In this document: positions 47,868 through 57,285 of the stretch, piece after piece
Position numbering within the stretch: the first letter of the stretch is position 1
How the letters are laid out: each line of letters opens with the position of its first letter
Assembly (NCBI RefSeq): GCF_025465945.1
Contig: NZ_JANLNW010000051.1
Location: 1-64,000 of the forward strand
DNA length: 64,000 nt
From: Pseudomonas sp. 6D_7.1_Bac1
GTDB lineage: Bacteria; Pseudomonadota; Gammaproteobacteria; Pseudomonadales; Pseudomonadaceae
Reading direction: 5' to 3'
Made by a program: the position numbers and the translations under genes
The notes under the pieces: generated by a model
The model's database searches: none
Seen by the model: the letters and a program-made list of their open reading frames with translations, nothing else
Told to the model about the DNA's origin: nothing

Positions 47868-49243
47868 AAATCAGTGTAATTGGTAGCGGTTATGTAGGTC
47901 TGGTGCAGGCGACTGTCCTGGCTGAAGTCGGTCATGATGTCGTATGCATGGACGTCGATCAGAACAAGATCAAACTGCTGCAAAAAGGCCACGTCACTAT
48001 CTTTGAACCAGGGCTGGAGAGCATGGTCAAGGAGAACCTGGAGAGCGGGCGCCTGCACTTCACCAGCGACGAGAAAATGGCGATCGAGCACGGGCAGGTG
48101 TTGTTCATCGCTGTCGGCACGCCGTCGGACGAGGACGGCTCGGCCGACCTGAAATATGTCCTGTCCGTGGGCGACGCTGTCGCGCGCCATCGGGTTGAAC
48201 CGCTGATTCTCGTGGAAAAATCCACTGTCCCGGTCGGCACCGGCGACACCCTGCGGGCCCACATTGAAGAAGTATTGAAGAAAGCCGGGCGTACCCTGGA
48301 GTTCGATATTGTCTCCAACCCGGAATTCCTCAAGGAAGGCTCGGCCGTCAGTGACTGCCGCCGCCCTGACCGCATCGTCATCGGTTGCGAACGTGAAGAA
48401 GTGCGTGAAGTGATGCGCGACCTCTACGCCCCCTTCAACCGCAACCATGACCGCATCATGTTCATGGACCTGCGCAGTGCCGAACTCACCAAGTACGCGG
48501 CCAACTGCATGCTCGCGACCAAAATCAGCTTTATCAACCAGATCGCCGAACTGGCCGAACACCTGGGTGCGGACATCGAAGCCGTACGCATGGGCATCGG
48601 TGCAGACCAGCGCATTGGCTACCACTTCATCTACCCTGGCTGCGGCTATGGCGGTTCGTGTTTCCCTAAAGACATGCGCGCCCTGATCCACAGTGCCCAG
48701 GAAGCCAATTGCTCCAGCGACCTGCTGGAAGCAGTCGAGGCCATCAACCAACGGCAGAAACACAAGCTGTTCGAGCGCATCAACGCGTTCTACAAAGGCG
48801 AGCTGAAAGGCAAGACCTTCGCCCTCTGGGGTCTGGCATTCAAACCCAACACCGACGACATGCGCGATGCGCCAAGCCGGGTGCTGATGGAAGCGTTGTG
48901 GGCCGCCGGTGCACACGTACGGGCCTTCGACCCTGAAGCCATGCAGGAAACCCAACACCTGTACCCGGATCAACCGAACCTGTCGCTGATGGGCACGCCG
49001 GAATCCGCGCTGGTAGGCGCAGACGCCTTGATCGTGTGCACCGAATGGCAACAGTTCAAGGCGCCGGACTTCAAATTGATCGAGGAGCGTCTCAAGGCCC
49101 CGGTGATCTTCGACGGCCGTAACCTGTATGACGCTGATCGCCTGGCACGCAAAGGCTTCAAGTACTTCCCGATGGGTCGTGGCGAGTCGCGTAACCTGCC
49201 AATCCCTCAGCAACAGTGGCCAGCCTCTTCCGTCGTAGCCTAG
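47864..49243 (+). CDS. ugd: UDP-glucose 6-dehydrogenase
   Basis: A 459-residue enzyme that oxidises UDP-glucose to UDP-glucuronate, the precursor used by ArnA. The Rossmann motif is IGSGYVGLV (6-14), catalytic Cys266 lies in [14 protein letters not shown], and the C-terminal UDP-binding domain has [19 protein letters not shown]. Its place at the end of the arn genes matches pmrE in P. aeruginosa. The stop TAG overlaps the ribosome site of the next gene. Confidence 0.96.
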   Translation: MKISVIGSGYVGLVQATVLAEVGHDVVCMDVDQNKIKLLQKGHVTIFEPGLESMVKENLESGRLHFTSDEKMAIEHGQVLFIAVGTPSDEDGSADLKYVLSVGDAVARHRVEPLILVEKSTVPVGTGDTLRAHIEEVLKKAGRTLEFDIVSNPEFLKEGSAVSDCRRPDRIVIGCEREEVREVMRDLYAPFNRNHDRIMFMDLRSAELTKYAANCMLATKISFINQIAELAEHLGADIEAVRMGIGADQRIGYHFIYPGCGYGGSCFPKDMRALIHSAQEANCSSDLLEAVEAINQRQKHKLFERINAFYKGELKGKTFALWGLAFKPNTDDMRDAPSRVLMEALWAAGAHVRAFDPEAMQETQHLYPDQPNLSLMGTPESALVGADALIVCTEWQQFKAPDFKLIEERLKAPVIFDGRNLYDADRLARKGFKYFPMGRGESRNLPIPQQQWPASSVVA

Positions 49244-49254
49244 GAGGCCCCCGC

Positions 49255-50862
49255 GTGCACGCCAATCCATCGACAGGGATCCGTCAACAATCGTTAGGTC
49301 TGGGGCTACTGGCGCTGCTGCTGTTCTGCGCCGGGGTCTACCAGCAATCGGCGATCGGATTCGACACGCGGTTTGTACTGTTTGCCCAGGAAATGCTGCG
49401 CCATGGGCCGGGATTCTTCCCGACCACCTATGGCCAGCCTTACGCGGACTATTGGGCCACCTCGACGTTTTTTACCTGGCTGCTTTCGCTGCCCTTTGGC
49501 CAGGTAAACGCGTTGACGGCCTGGCTGCCCAGCGCCATTGCATCAGCGTTGATCGTGACACTGATGTACCGGCTGGTAGCGCCCTACTCCAGAACCTGGG
49601 CTCTGCTCAGCATCGCCATGATGATGCTGAGCAATACCTTCATCACCGAAACCCGCGCCGTGTCCCTCGACCAGATGGTCGCGGCCGTGACCTTCGCCGT
49701 GTTCTATCTGGGCTATGCCGCTGACCACTTCCAGGCTCCGCGACGACTGCCGCTGATACTCGCGTTGCTGGTACTCGGTTTTGCCATTCGCGGGCCGATC
49801 GGTCTGGTGGTGCCTACCGGTGTGCTGTGCAGTTATTACCTGCTCAACGGCCAGTGGCGCCGCATGATCACGTTCGCCTTGCTGGCAGCGGTGCTACTGG
49901 CGGCCGGTGTCGGCTTGTTGCTGTGGCTGGCGAATGTCAGCGGCGGCCCGACCTTTGTGCAAGACGTGATCCGCATGCAGTTCATGGGGCGCATGGACGG
50001 CCGCGAAGGTGCGAGCGGCGTGCTGTATTACTTCAGCAGTTCGCTGGGCAACTATGCGCTGGCCTTTCCCTTGGCAGTGATGGTGTTGGCTGCGGTGTTG
50101 CTGGCTGGCCGCAAGGACCGTGGACCGGCCCTGCGCCTGCTGACCTTGTGCGCTGCCGCCGGGCTGATCGTGATGATTGGCCTGTCGATCCCGATGGCGA
50201 AAAAAGCCCGTTACATGCTGCCAATGCTGCCGATGGCGGCGATCATTGCCGCGTATCCGTTCCAGGGCGCGCAGGGTCGGGTCTTTCAGTGGCTGCGTGG
50301 CCTGATGCAAGGTCTGTGGCTGCTGATGCCCGGCCTGCTGATCATCGGACTGGTGGTGGCCAAGCGACGTTTTCCGGAGCATCTCACCTCGGTGACAGCG
50401 GTGATGGTGATACTCGGTGTGTTGCAGGCGGTCGCAGTGGGGCTGCTGTTCAAGCCGCGTGTGCGTGCGGTGGGCCTGGCGTTCGCTGCGGTGCTGGCGC
50501 TGTGGTCGACCTACATTCTGGTGTTCGAGCCGGTGGAGCGTTCGCTCTTCGACACCCGCACGTTCAGTCATGCAGCCATTGAACTGATCCAGAAAGACCC
50601 GGCTCCCTTGGTGCTGCACGCCATGGGCAAAGACGCCAAGGCCATCAAGTTCATGGTCAATGTCGAGCACGACCTGTTCCCGGTCTTCACCTCTTCAGTG
50701 CAAGAGCTGGAAAACCTGAAAGGCCCTGCCTGGCTGGTAATGGACAAAAGCGACTACGAGGCCCTGAAAGGCTCTCGGTTGGCGACATTGCAACCGGTGC
50801 TGAACGGGAACTTCGACAAGAACGACTACGTCTTGCTGCACCTGGTACCTGTGCAACCCTGA
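49255..50862 (+). CDS. glycosyltransferase family 39 / ArnT-related membrane protein
   Basis: A 535-residue GT-C protein with an N-terminal helix, a first loop with Asp37 (AIGFDTRFVLFAQEM), about 11 further helices and a C-terminal soluble domain. It is the last gene of the arn operon. A perfect TAGGAGG site lies 7 bases before the GTG; the frame extends 13 codons earlier into ugd without a site. The catalytic loop has only one acid in place of the Asp-Glu of ArnT. It may add another sugar or phosphoethanolamine-like group to LPS; the exact role is unknown. Confidence 0.82.
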   Translation: MHANPSTGIRQQSLGLGLLALLLFCAGVYQQSAIGFDTRFVLFAQEMLRHGPGFFPTTYGQPYADYWATSTFFTWLLSLPFGQVNALTAWLPSAIASALIVTLMYRLVAPYSRTWALLSIAMMMLSNTFITETRAVSLDQMVAAVTFAVFYLGYAADHFQAPRRLPLILALLVLGFAIRGPIGLVVPTGVLCSYYLLNGQWRRMITFALLAAVLLAAGVGLLLWLANVSGGPTFVQDVIRMQFMGRMDGREGASGVLYYFSSSLGNYALAFPLAVMVLAAVLLAGRKDRGPALRLLTLCAAAGLIVMIGLSIPMAKKARYMLPMLPMAAIIAAYPFQGAQGRVFQWLRGLMQGLWLLMPGLLIIGLVVAKRRFPEHLTSVTAVMVILGVLQAVAVGLLFKPRVRAVGLAFAAVLALWSTYILVFEPVERSLFDTRTFSHAAIELIQKDPAPLVLHAMGKDAKAIKFMVNVEHDLFPVFTSSVQELENLKGPAWLVMDKSDYEALKGSRLATLQPVLNGNFDKNDYVLLHLVPVQP

Positions 50863-50904
50863 ACCGGTTGCACTTCGTCAGGGCGCTTGCTTAAGCTTGC
50901 GCCC

Positions 50905-51426
50905 ATGACCCTTTCCCTTCGCCGTGCCCAACTCGCTGACGCCAGCGCGCTACCCGCCGTAGAGCGTTCAGCTGCTGCCCTTTTCCGTAACGATCCCGAA
51001 CTCAGCTGGCTAGCCGATGCACCGGTCACCGGCGTCGAACAGCATCAGCGCGATATTGATTCAGCCGAAGTCTGGGTCATCGAGGCGGCTGAGGGTTTGA
51101 TCGTGGGCTTTCTCAGCGCCTATACCGTCGACACCGAACTGCATATCCAGGAAGTGTCTGTCAGCAGCGGGTTTCAGGGCCAAGGACTGGGACGCAGGTT
51201 GATGCAGACAGCCCTGGAGCACGCACGCAGCAGTGGGCTGACGGCGCTGACCCTGACCACCTTTCGCGAATTGCCGTGGAACGAAGTTTTTTACCGGCGT
51301 TTCGGTTTTGAGACCCTACCGTTTTCCAGTCTCGATCAGCGCTTGAAGGCTGTGCTGGAAGCCGAAATCGCCCACGGATTGCCGGGCGCTCGACGCTGCG
51401 CCATGCGTTATCGCATCGAACCGTAA
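50905..51426 (+). CDS. GNAT family N-acetyltransferase
   Basis: A 173-residue acetyltransferase. It starts LSLRRAQLADASALPAVERS, has the acetyl-CoA-binding V-x-x-x-x-Q-G-x-G-x-R/K motif as SSGFQGQGLGRRLM (motif A), then LTTFRELPWNEVFYRRFGF (motif B). Substrate not deducible. It begins 42 bases after the arn GT39 gene and may be transcribed from the same operon. No good ribosome site is visible; an upstream TTG in frame is possible. Confidence 0.87.
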   Translation: MTLSLRRAQLADASALPAVERSAAALFRNDPELSWLADAPVTGVEQHQRDIDSAEVWVIEAAEGLIVGFLSAYTVDTELHIQEVSVSSGFQGQGLGRRLMQTALEHARSSGLTALTLTTFRELPWNEVFYRRFGFETLPFSSLDQRLKAVLEAEIAHGLPGARRCAMRYRIEP

Positions 51427-51687
51427 GCGCTGCTGTATCGGTAGTAAACAGCCGAGGAACAATTGTCCCGCGCCCTGAACTTTCACCGTATTACCCCATC
51501 TTTCGTTGAAAGATCTCAGATTGATATCAGTCAACACTTCGGACAAACAGATGGGTTGTTTTACTTGTCCGCCGACCACTTGAGGAAGTGTTCGACACAC
51601 CCTGACAGACGCTATAGATGCCAAACCCTGCGACAACTCCGCCGTGCTATCAGCGGCTATCAAGCAACCAGACTTTCGCGCTCGATG
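51427..51687. other. intergenic region, no gene seen
   Basis: 261 bases between the convergent acetyltransferase and LysR genes. No clear terminator, repeat or RNA gene was recognised. Confidence 0.5.
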
Positions 51688-52653
51688 TCATACGCCAGAC
51701 TTCAGATCCACCCCTAACGCCTGGGCGAACGCTTTGACCAAAGGACTGCGTACCGTGTTGTGCCGCAGGATCAGGTTGAACGGTGTATTGAAGCTGATCA
51801 GGTCCGGCCGCAAGGCTCTGAACGTGCCTTGTGCAACCAGTGGCGCGGCATAGTGCTGTGGAAGAAAACCCAGAAAACGCCCGGTTTTGATTAGCATCGC
51901 GACCGCTTCCACCTGAGAGGCCGACGCGGAGAAGCTGTCGTATCGGGCAAACGCCAGCTTGTCACGGTGGATGGCGTAGCGATGGTTGATGAACTCGTGC
52001 TGCTTGAGCACGTCCTCGCCCATTTCCTCTTCCGGAACGCTGAACAACGGGTGCCCGACCGCACAGTAGGCCTCTGATCTTTCTTCATACAGCGCGAAGT
52101 AATCGAACTCTTCTCTTTTTTGATAGACCGGTACTATTCCGGCGACTAAGCGACCTTCCACTACACCTCTTTCCACTTCATCCAGTTGCGAGGCCTGAAG
52201 TTGAAATCTCACCTTCGGTGACTCTTCATTGATTCGTTTAAGCGCTGCAACTAACGGTGAGTTTTCATCGGAAATCGTATTGTCGATCACCCCCACGCCA
52301 AGGTCGCCGATCAATTCATTTTGCGCGCAACTAAGCCGATCTCGAAAGTTGTCGACCGAGGCAAATAAATCGATCGATGCCTGGTAGACCAGACGCCCCT
52401 CTTCGGTCAGGCAAAACCCCTCCCGACCACGGGTACACAAGCGCATGCCGATGCGAATCTCAAGGTCCGAGATCTGTTTGCTGATGGCTGCAAGCCCCAC
52501 ATTCAGCTCGTTTTGAGCCGCACTGAAACCACCGGCCTCGACCACTGCCTTGAACACTTTGAGCAGTTTGAAGTCCAGCCCGCTAAGGGCCAAAGGGGCT
52601 CGATGGGCCGTTTTCAACGGCGGGTTTCCAGAATTGGAAAGTGGGGTTTCCAT
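51688..52653 (-). CDS. LysR-family transcriptional regulator
   Basis: A 321-residue regulator. The helix-turn-helix lies at about residues 27-85 (FKLLKVFKAVVEAGGFSAAQ, then AAISKQISDLEIRIGM), followed by the periplasmic-protein-like effector domain. It is divergent from the lyase-transporter operon with a 294-base gap, the usual arrangement for a LysR regulator of adjacent catabolic genes. The effector is presumably a pathway intermediate or the transported substrate. The N-terminal ~25 residues before the HTH are longer than usual; the start may be later. Confidence 0.88.
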   Translation of the reverse strand: METPLSNSGNPPLKTAHRAPLALSGLDFKLLKVFKAVVEAGGFSAAQNELNVGLAAISKQISDLEIRIGMRLCTRGREGFCLTEEGRLVYQASIDLFASVDNFRDRLSCAQNELIGDLGVGVIDNTISDENSPLVAALKRINEESPKVRFQLQASQLDEVERGVVEGRLVAGIVPVYQKREEFDYFALYEERSEAYCAVGHPLFSVPEEEMGEDVLKQHEFINHRYAIHRDKLAFARYDSFSASASQVEAVAMLIKTGRFLGFLPQHYAAPLVAQGTFRALRPDLISFNTPFNLILRHNTVRSPLVKAFAQALGVDLKSGV

Positions 52654-52947
52654 AATGCTTATTTACCTCTGGCGCCCGATTCAACAGTCTGTGTCCAACA
52701 ACAAAAACATAGCTGGCCAATAATAATGAACACAGAAAACCACGCTTGGCAACCACCAATAATTCTCCCCGATCAGTGCCAACTCACTGATTCGAAACTA
52801 TTAAAAGCTGACACTTCGATCAGCTCTCGCCACTTGCAACTGCCCTTTTGAAAACTGCATGAGCCGAACCACGCCCGGAAGATCCCGGCGAGTGTTCAAG
52901 GCTTTGCGTAACGAATTCAGTTCGTGTTACCGACGAGGAAAACAACA
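52654..52947. promoter_or_regulatory. divergent promoter region (LysR / lyase operon)
   Basis: 294 bases, AT-rich on the LysR side (AATAATAATGAACACAG). It should hold the LysR binding sites and both promoters. A LysR T-N11-A palindrome was not identified with confidence. A 41-codon plus-strand frame from 52726 lacks a ribosome site. Confidence 0.45.
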
Positions 52948-54375
52948 ATGACTCAAGCAACCGATCGTTTGTGGGGAGCGCGTTTCAAAAGCGGCCCGTC
53001 CGAAGCCCTGGCGGCCCTGTCCCGCTGCCCTGAGCGGTACTTCCGCCTCACCCCTTACGACCTGGCCGGCTCCAAGGCTCACGCCGGGGAACTGCAACGC
53101 GCCGGTCTGCTCGATGCGCAGGAAACCCAAACCATGCTCGACGCTCTCGAGCGCATCGGCGAAGACTTCCGCGCAGGTAAAGTCAGCCCGACGCTGGATG
53201 ACGAAGACGTTCACACTTTCATCGAGCGCCTGCTGACCGAACGCCTGGGTGCACTGGGTGGCAAGCTGCGCGCCGGACGCTCGCGCAACGATCAGACCGC
53301 CAACGATCTGCGGCTGTTTCTGCGTGATCACGCTCGGACCCTGACCACTGAAGTGCTGGCCCTGCAACAGGCGCTGGTCGACCAGGCCGAGCAGCACATC
53401 GAAAGCATTTGCCCAGGTTTTACTCACCTGCAACAAGCGCAGCCGATCGTGTTCGCTCACCATTTGCTGGCCCACGCTCAGTCGATGCTGCGCGACGTGC
53501 AGCGCCTAGTGGATTGGGACGTACGCACCTCGCTGTCGCCATTGGGCGCGGCAGCCATGGCCGGTTCCGCCATCGCCCGCCAGCCACAGCAATCGGCCAA
53601 GGAAATGGGCTACAACGGTGTTTGCGAGAACTCCATCGACGCGGTAGCCAGCCGCGACCACGTCGCCGAATTCCTGTTCGTGGCGAGCATGCTCGGCGTC
53701 AACATCTCGCGTCTGGCCGAAGAGTTTTGCCTGTGGTCTTCACGGCAATTTCGTTGGGTTGCGCTGGACGATGCCTACGCCACCGGCAGTTCGATCATGC
53801 CGCAGAAGAAAAACCCGGACATCGCCGAACTGGCGCGTGGCAAGGCCGGCCGTTTGATCGGCAACCTGACCGGTCTGCTCTCGACCCTCAAATCCCTGCC
53901 ACTGTCCTACAACCGTGATTTGAGCGAAGACAAAAACGGTGTGCTCGACAGCGTCGACACCCTGCTGCTGGTACTGCCGGCGATGGCCGGGATGGTCGCG
54001 ACCATGAAGGTCAACGTCGAAGAGCTGCGTCGTCAGGCCCCTCTGGGCTTCACCCTCGCCACCGAGGTCGCCGACTGGCTGGCGGTGCGCGGCGTGCCGT
54101 TCAAGGAAGCCCACGAAATCACTGGCGCTTTGGTTCAAGCCTGTGAAAAACACGACATCGAACTCTGGGAAGCCTCGCCGGCGCTGCTCGCCGAGATCGA
54201 TGTGCGCCTGACGCCCGAAGTCCGTGACAGCCTGACCCTGGAAGCTGCCATCGCTGCTCGCAGTGGCTGGGGCGGTACCGCGCCGCAACAGGTGCGCGAG
54301 CAAATCGGCCGCTTGAAAACCGCCCTCGCTGCACAACAGCAATGGGCGGCGGACTATCAGGGCTTTCGTCTCTGA
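52948..54375 (+). CDS. argininosuccinate lyase family C-N lyase (ArgH-like)
   Basis: A 475-residue member of the aspartase/fumarase superfamily, with closest style to ArgH. Signature GSSIMPQKKNPD holds catalytic Ser281/282, the base region is GFTHLQQAQP with His160, and RAGRSRNDQTANDLRL is near 108. Such lyases eliminate fumarate from an N-substituted succinate. It begins an operon with an amino acid ABC transporter and hydrolases, not with arginine biosynthesis genes. It is probably a catabolic paralogue, as in EDDS lyase, which belongs to the same subfamily. Whether it is the cell's only ArgH cannot be judged here. The start follows a GAGGAAAA site; eight codons upstream there is another ATG. 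Confidence 0.85.
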   Translation: MTQATDRLWGARFKSGPSEALAALSRCPERYFRLTPYDLAGSKAHAGELQRAGLLDAQETQTMLDALERIGEDFRAGKVSPTLDDEDVHTFIERLLTERLGALGGKLRAGRSRNDQTANDLRLFLRDHARTLTTEVLALQQALVDQAEQHIESICPGFTHLQQAQPIVFAHHLLAHAQSMLRDVQRLVDWDVRTSLSPLGAAAMAGSAIARQPQQSAKEMGYNGVCENSIDAVASRDHVAEFLFVASMLGVNISRLAEEFCLWSSRQFRWVALDDAYATGSSIMPQKKNPDIAELARGKAGRLIGNLTGLLSTLKSLPLSYNRDLSEDKNGVLDSVDTLLLVLPAMAGMVATMKVNVEELRRQAPLGFTLATEVADWLAVRGVPFKEAHEITGALVQACEKHDIELWEASPALLAEIDVRLTPEVRDSLTLEAAIAARSGWGGTAPQQVREQIGRLKTALAAQQQWAADYQGFRL

Positions 54376-54405
54376 TCCACAGGGCGTAAATCGAGTAACA
54401 CAACC

Positions 54406-54495
54406 TGTGGGAGCGAGCCTGCTCGCGATGGCGGTATTACATTCAACATCGATGTTGGCTGATCCGCCTCTATCGCGAGCAAGCTCGCTCCCACA
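54406..54495. repeat. REP-like palindromic repeat, family A copy 3
   Basis: Exactly 90 bases, starting TGTGGGAGCGAGCCTGCTCG, with one base change in the closing arm (GAGCAAGCTCG). It sits within the lyase operon, between lyase and permease genes. Confidence 0.9.
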
Positions 54496-54564
54496 GGGGT
54501 TGCGTTTAACCTGAAGAACCACACACCCGTCTGCATCAGGAAGGGCGGTGTTCGGAGAACCCAA

Positions 54565-55440
54565 ATGAACCAGACTCAGGCAGAGCTCCTTGCGGAGCGT
54601 AAACAGGCTGAAAACCAGTTCGATATCACCCAGTACGAACATGTGCCGCGGCGCTATTACGGGCGGATCTTTTTCGCCACGCTGATCGTCATCGCCCTCA
54701 TCGGCCTGGTAAAGGCCTTCGCCGAAGGCAAGATCGAGTGGTCGTACATCGGCCAGTTCCTGACCTCCCAGGCGATCTTGTTCGGCTTGCTCAACACCAT
54801 CGTCATGGCGGTACTGGCGATGGCCTTGGGGATCCTCTTCGGGGTGATCACTGCCGTGATGCGCATGTCGGCGAACCCGATCCTGCGCTATGTCGCGGTG
54901 ACGTACACCTGGCTGTTCCGCGGTACGCCGTTGATTCTGCAACTGCTGTTGTGGTTCAACCTGGCGCTGATCTTCCCCACTATCGGCATTCCCGGGCTGT
55001 TCCAGCTCGATACCGTCAGCCTGATGACGCCGTTCGTGGCGGCGCTGCTGGGCCTGAGCATCAACCAGGGTGCCTACACCGCTGAAGTGGTGCGTGCCGG
55101 CCTGCTCTCGGTGGACACCGGTCAGTACGAAGCCGCCAAGTCGATCGGCATGCCGCGCCTGCAAGCGCTGCGCCGGATCATCCTGCCTCAGGCCATGCGC
55201 ATCATCATTCCACCGGTCGGCAACGAATTCATCGGCATGGTCAAAATGACGTCGCTGGCCAGTGTGATCCAGTACTCGGAACTGCTCTACAACGCCCAGA
55301 ACATCTACTACGCCAACGCCCGTGTGATGGAGCTGCTGATCGTCGCCGGGATCTGGTACCTGGCCGCCGTCACCGTCTTGTCCTTTGGTCAAAGCCGTCT
55401 GGAGCGTCGTTTCGCTCGTGGCGCCGGCAAGCGCTCGTGA
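54565..55440 (+). CDS. amino acid ABC transporter permease (HisM/GlnP family)
   Basis: A 291-residue permease, with an N-terminal cytoplasmic extension of about 35 residues, then five to six helices. The ATPase-contact EAA loop is [20 protein letters not shown], and [14 protein letters not shown] is the family hallmark. A single permease gene suggests a homodimer. It is separated from the lyase by 189 bases including the repeat, and is followed directly by the ATPase gene. Confidence 0.92.
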   Translation: MNQTQAELLAERKQAENQFDITQYEHVPRRYYGRIFFATLIVIALIGLVKAFAEGKIEWSYIGQFLTSQAILFGLLNTIVMAVLAMALGILFGVITAVMRMSANPILRYVAVTYTWLFRGTPLILQLLLWFNLALIFPTIGIPGLFQLDTVSLMTPFVAALLGLSINQGAYTAEVVRAGLLSVDTGQYEAAKSIGMPRLQALRRIILPQAMRIIIPPVGNEFIGMVKMTSLASVIQYSELLYNAQNIYYANARVMELLIVAGIWYLAAVTVLSFGQSRLERRFARGAGKRS

Positions 55441-55460
55441 GTCGCGCAGGAGAATTGAAC

Positions 55461-56225
55461 ATGAGAAGCATCGTCAAGGCCGTTGGCCTGAACAAGTACT
55501 ACGACCAATACCACGCGCTCAAAGACATCAACATTGAAATCGAACAGGGCGAAGTGCTGTGCATCATCGGCCCGTCCGGTTCGGGCAAAAGCACCCTGCT
55601 GCGCTGCGTCAATCAGCTGGAAAAGATCGACAGGGGCGGCCTCTGGGTCGATGGCGAACTGGTGGGCTACCGCATCGTTGGCAACAAACTGCACGAGCTC
55701 AACGAGTCGCAGATTGCCCGCCAGCGCCTGGCCACCGGTATGGTGTTCCAGCGCTTCAACCTGTTCCCGCACATGACTGTGCTGCAAAACATCATCGAAG
55801 GCCCGTGCCAAGTGCTCAAGCGTTCGCCCAAGGAAGCCCACGAAGATGCGCTGGAGCTGCTGGCCCGCGTCGGCCTGGCCGACAAGCGCAACAGCTACCC
55901 GATCGAACTCTCGGGCGGCCAGCAGCAACGGGTGGCCATTGCCCGAGCGCTGGCCATGCGACCCAAGCTGATGCTGTTCGATGAACCCACTTCGGCACTC
56001 GACCCGGAACTGGTCGGTGAGGTGCTGTCGGTGATGCGCGATCTGGCGCAGACCGGCATGACCATGATCGTCGTCACCCATGAACTGGGCTTCGCCCGCG
56101 AGGTTTCCAATCGCATGGTGTTCATGGACGGCGGGCAGATCGTGGAGGCAGGAAGCCCCGAAGAAATACTAATAAGTCCACAAAACCCGCGCACCCAAAG
56201 CTTCATTTCTGCCGTTCGCACCTAA
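55461..56225 (+). CDS. amino acid ABC transporter ATP-binding protein (GlnQ/HisP family)
   Basis: A 254-residue ATPase. Walker [11 protein letters not shown]-loop [11 protein letters not shown], signature ELSGGQQQR, Walker [16 protein letters not shown]-loop [11 protein letters not shown]. Extra residues between Walker A and the Q-loop ([20 protein letters not shown]) form an insertion also seen in HisP-like proteins. The ATG follows AGGAG at 9 bases; a GTG eight codons earlier overlaps the permease stop. Confidence 0.93.
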   Translation: MRSIVKAVGLNKYYDQYHALKDINIEIEQGEVLCIIGPSGSGKSTLLRCVNQLEKIDRGGLWVDGELVGYRIVGNKLHELNESQIARQRLATGMVFQRFNLFPHMTVLQNIIEGPCQVLKRSPKEAHEDALELLARVGLADKRNSYPIELSGGQQQRVAIARALAMRPKLMLFDEPTSALDPELVGEVLSVMRDLAQTGMTMIVVTHELGFAREVSNRMVFMDGGQIVEAGSPEEILISPQNPRTQSFISAVRT

Positions 56226-56249
56226 CGACAACTCAAAAAGAGAACGACC

Positions 56250-57074
56250 ATGAAAAACCTCCTCATCCCCGCAGTAGTGGCTGGCCTGATGGCCTCTTCG
56301 GTGACCTGGGCAGCTGAATTGCCCGCGAGCATCAAGGCCAAGGGCGAAATCGTCGTGGCGATCATGCCCAACTATCCGCCGATGGATTTCAAGGACCCGG
56401 CCACCAACACCCTCACCGGCCTGGACTACGACCTGGGCAACGCCCTGGCCGAACGTTTGGGCGTGAAGATCAAATGGCAGGAAACCGGCTTCGAGCAAAT
56501 GATCAACGCCCTGACCACCGATCGCGTAGACGTGGTGTTGTCGGGCATGACCGACACCGCCGAGCGCCAGCAGAGCGTTACCTTTGTTGACTACTTCACC
56601 AGCGGGCCGCAGTTCTACACCCTGCAAAAGAACAAGGACACCAACGAAATCGCCGACCTGTGCGGCAAGAAAGTCGGGACCAGCCGACGGACCACCTTCC
56701 CGGCGGAAATCGCCGAGTGGAGCAAGGCCAATTGCGAAGCGAAGGGTAAACCAGCGATCAACGTGATCGGCACCGAAGGCTCCGCCGACGCCCGTGCGCA
56801 ACTGCGCCAGAGCCGCATCGACGCGGCCATGCAGGGCAGCGAAACCCTGTCGTACCTGAAGACCCAGGAAAAAGACACCTACAAAACCGTGGGCCAGCCG
56901 ATCTCGGTGCAGTTCAGCGGGTTGGGCGTCAGCAAGAAAAAACCTGAGCTGAGTGAAGCAGTGAAAGTGGCGTTGCAAAGCATGGTCGATGACGGCAGCT
57001 ATCAGGCGATCTTGAAGAAGTGGGATCTGGAGTTGGGGGCGATTAAAACCGTGACCATCAACGCCGGGAAGTAA
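56250..57074 (+). CDS. ABC transporter substrate-binding protein (family 3, polar amino acid)
   Basis: A 274-residue periplasmic protein with a signal peptide (cleavage after WAA about residue 22). Family 3 blocks are IVVAIMPNYPPMDFKDP, LTGLDYDLGNALAERLG and DVVLSGMTDTAERQQ. Two cysteines (LCGKKVG and KANCEAKG) could form a disulfide. Its ligand should be the substrate of the operon; an anionic amino acid derivative is possible. It is 24 bases after the ATPase gene, and a family C repeat follows. Confidence 0.92.
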   Translation: MKNLLIPAVVAGLMASSVTWAAELPASIKAKGEIVVAIMPNYPPMDFKDPATNTLTGLDYDLGNALAERLGVKIKWQETGFEQMINALTTDRVDVVLSGMTDTAERQQSVTFVDYFTSGPQFYTLQKNKDTNEIADLCGKKVGTSRRTTFPAEIAEWSKANCEAKGKPAINVIGTEGSADARAQLRQSRIDAAMQGSETLSYLKTQEKDTYKTVGQPISVQFSGLGVSKKKPELSEAVKVALQSMVDDGSYQAILKKWDLELGAIKTVTINAGK

Positions 57075-57093
57075 CGTTGAAATACGTTGCTCT

Positions 57094-57251
57094 GTAGCAG
57101 CTGCCGAGCCCGCGAGGCTGCGTTCGAGGCGGGCCGCGTTCGGACGCAGTCCTCGCAGATCTGTGCACATGGTCTGTCTGAAAGAACGCATCGCCTGATT
57201 TTACGGCGGCTGCGCCACCGAACGCAGCCTCGCAGGCTCGGCAGCTGCTAC
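57094..57251. repeat. long palindromic repeat, family C copy 2
   Basis: Begins GTAGCAGCTGCCGAGCCCGC and ends with GCTCGGCAGCTGCTAC. About 158 bases, between the binding protein and first hydrolase genes. It interrupts the operon and may attenuate read-through. Confidence 0.87.
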
Positions 57252-57285
57252 GGGAGTTGTACCCATAAATTATCGGAGCGCCACG

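Noticed and set aside
52726..52851. 41-codon plus-strand frame before the lyase
   Set aside because: No ribosome site and mixed, low-complexity composition; more likely leader or regulatory DNA.
53740..55392. 550-codon minus-strand open frame
   Set aside because: Antisense to the lyase and permease genes and crosses the family A repeat.
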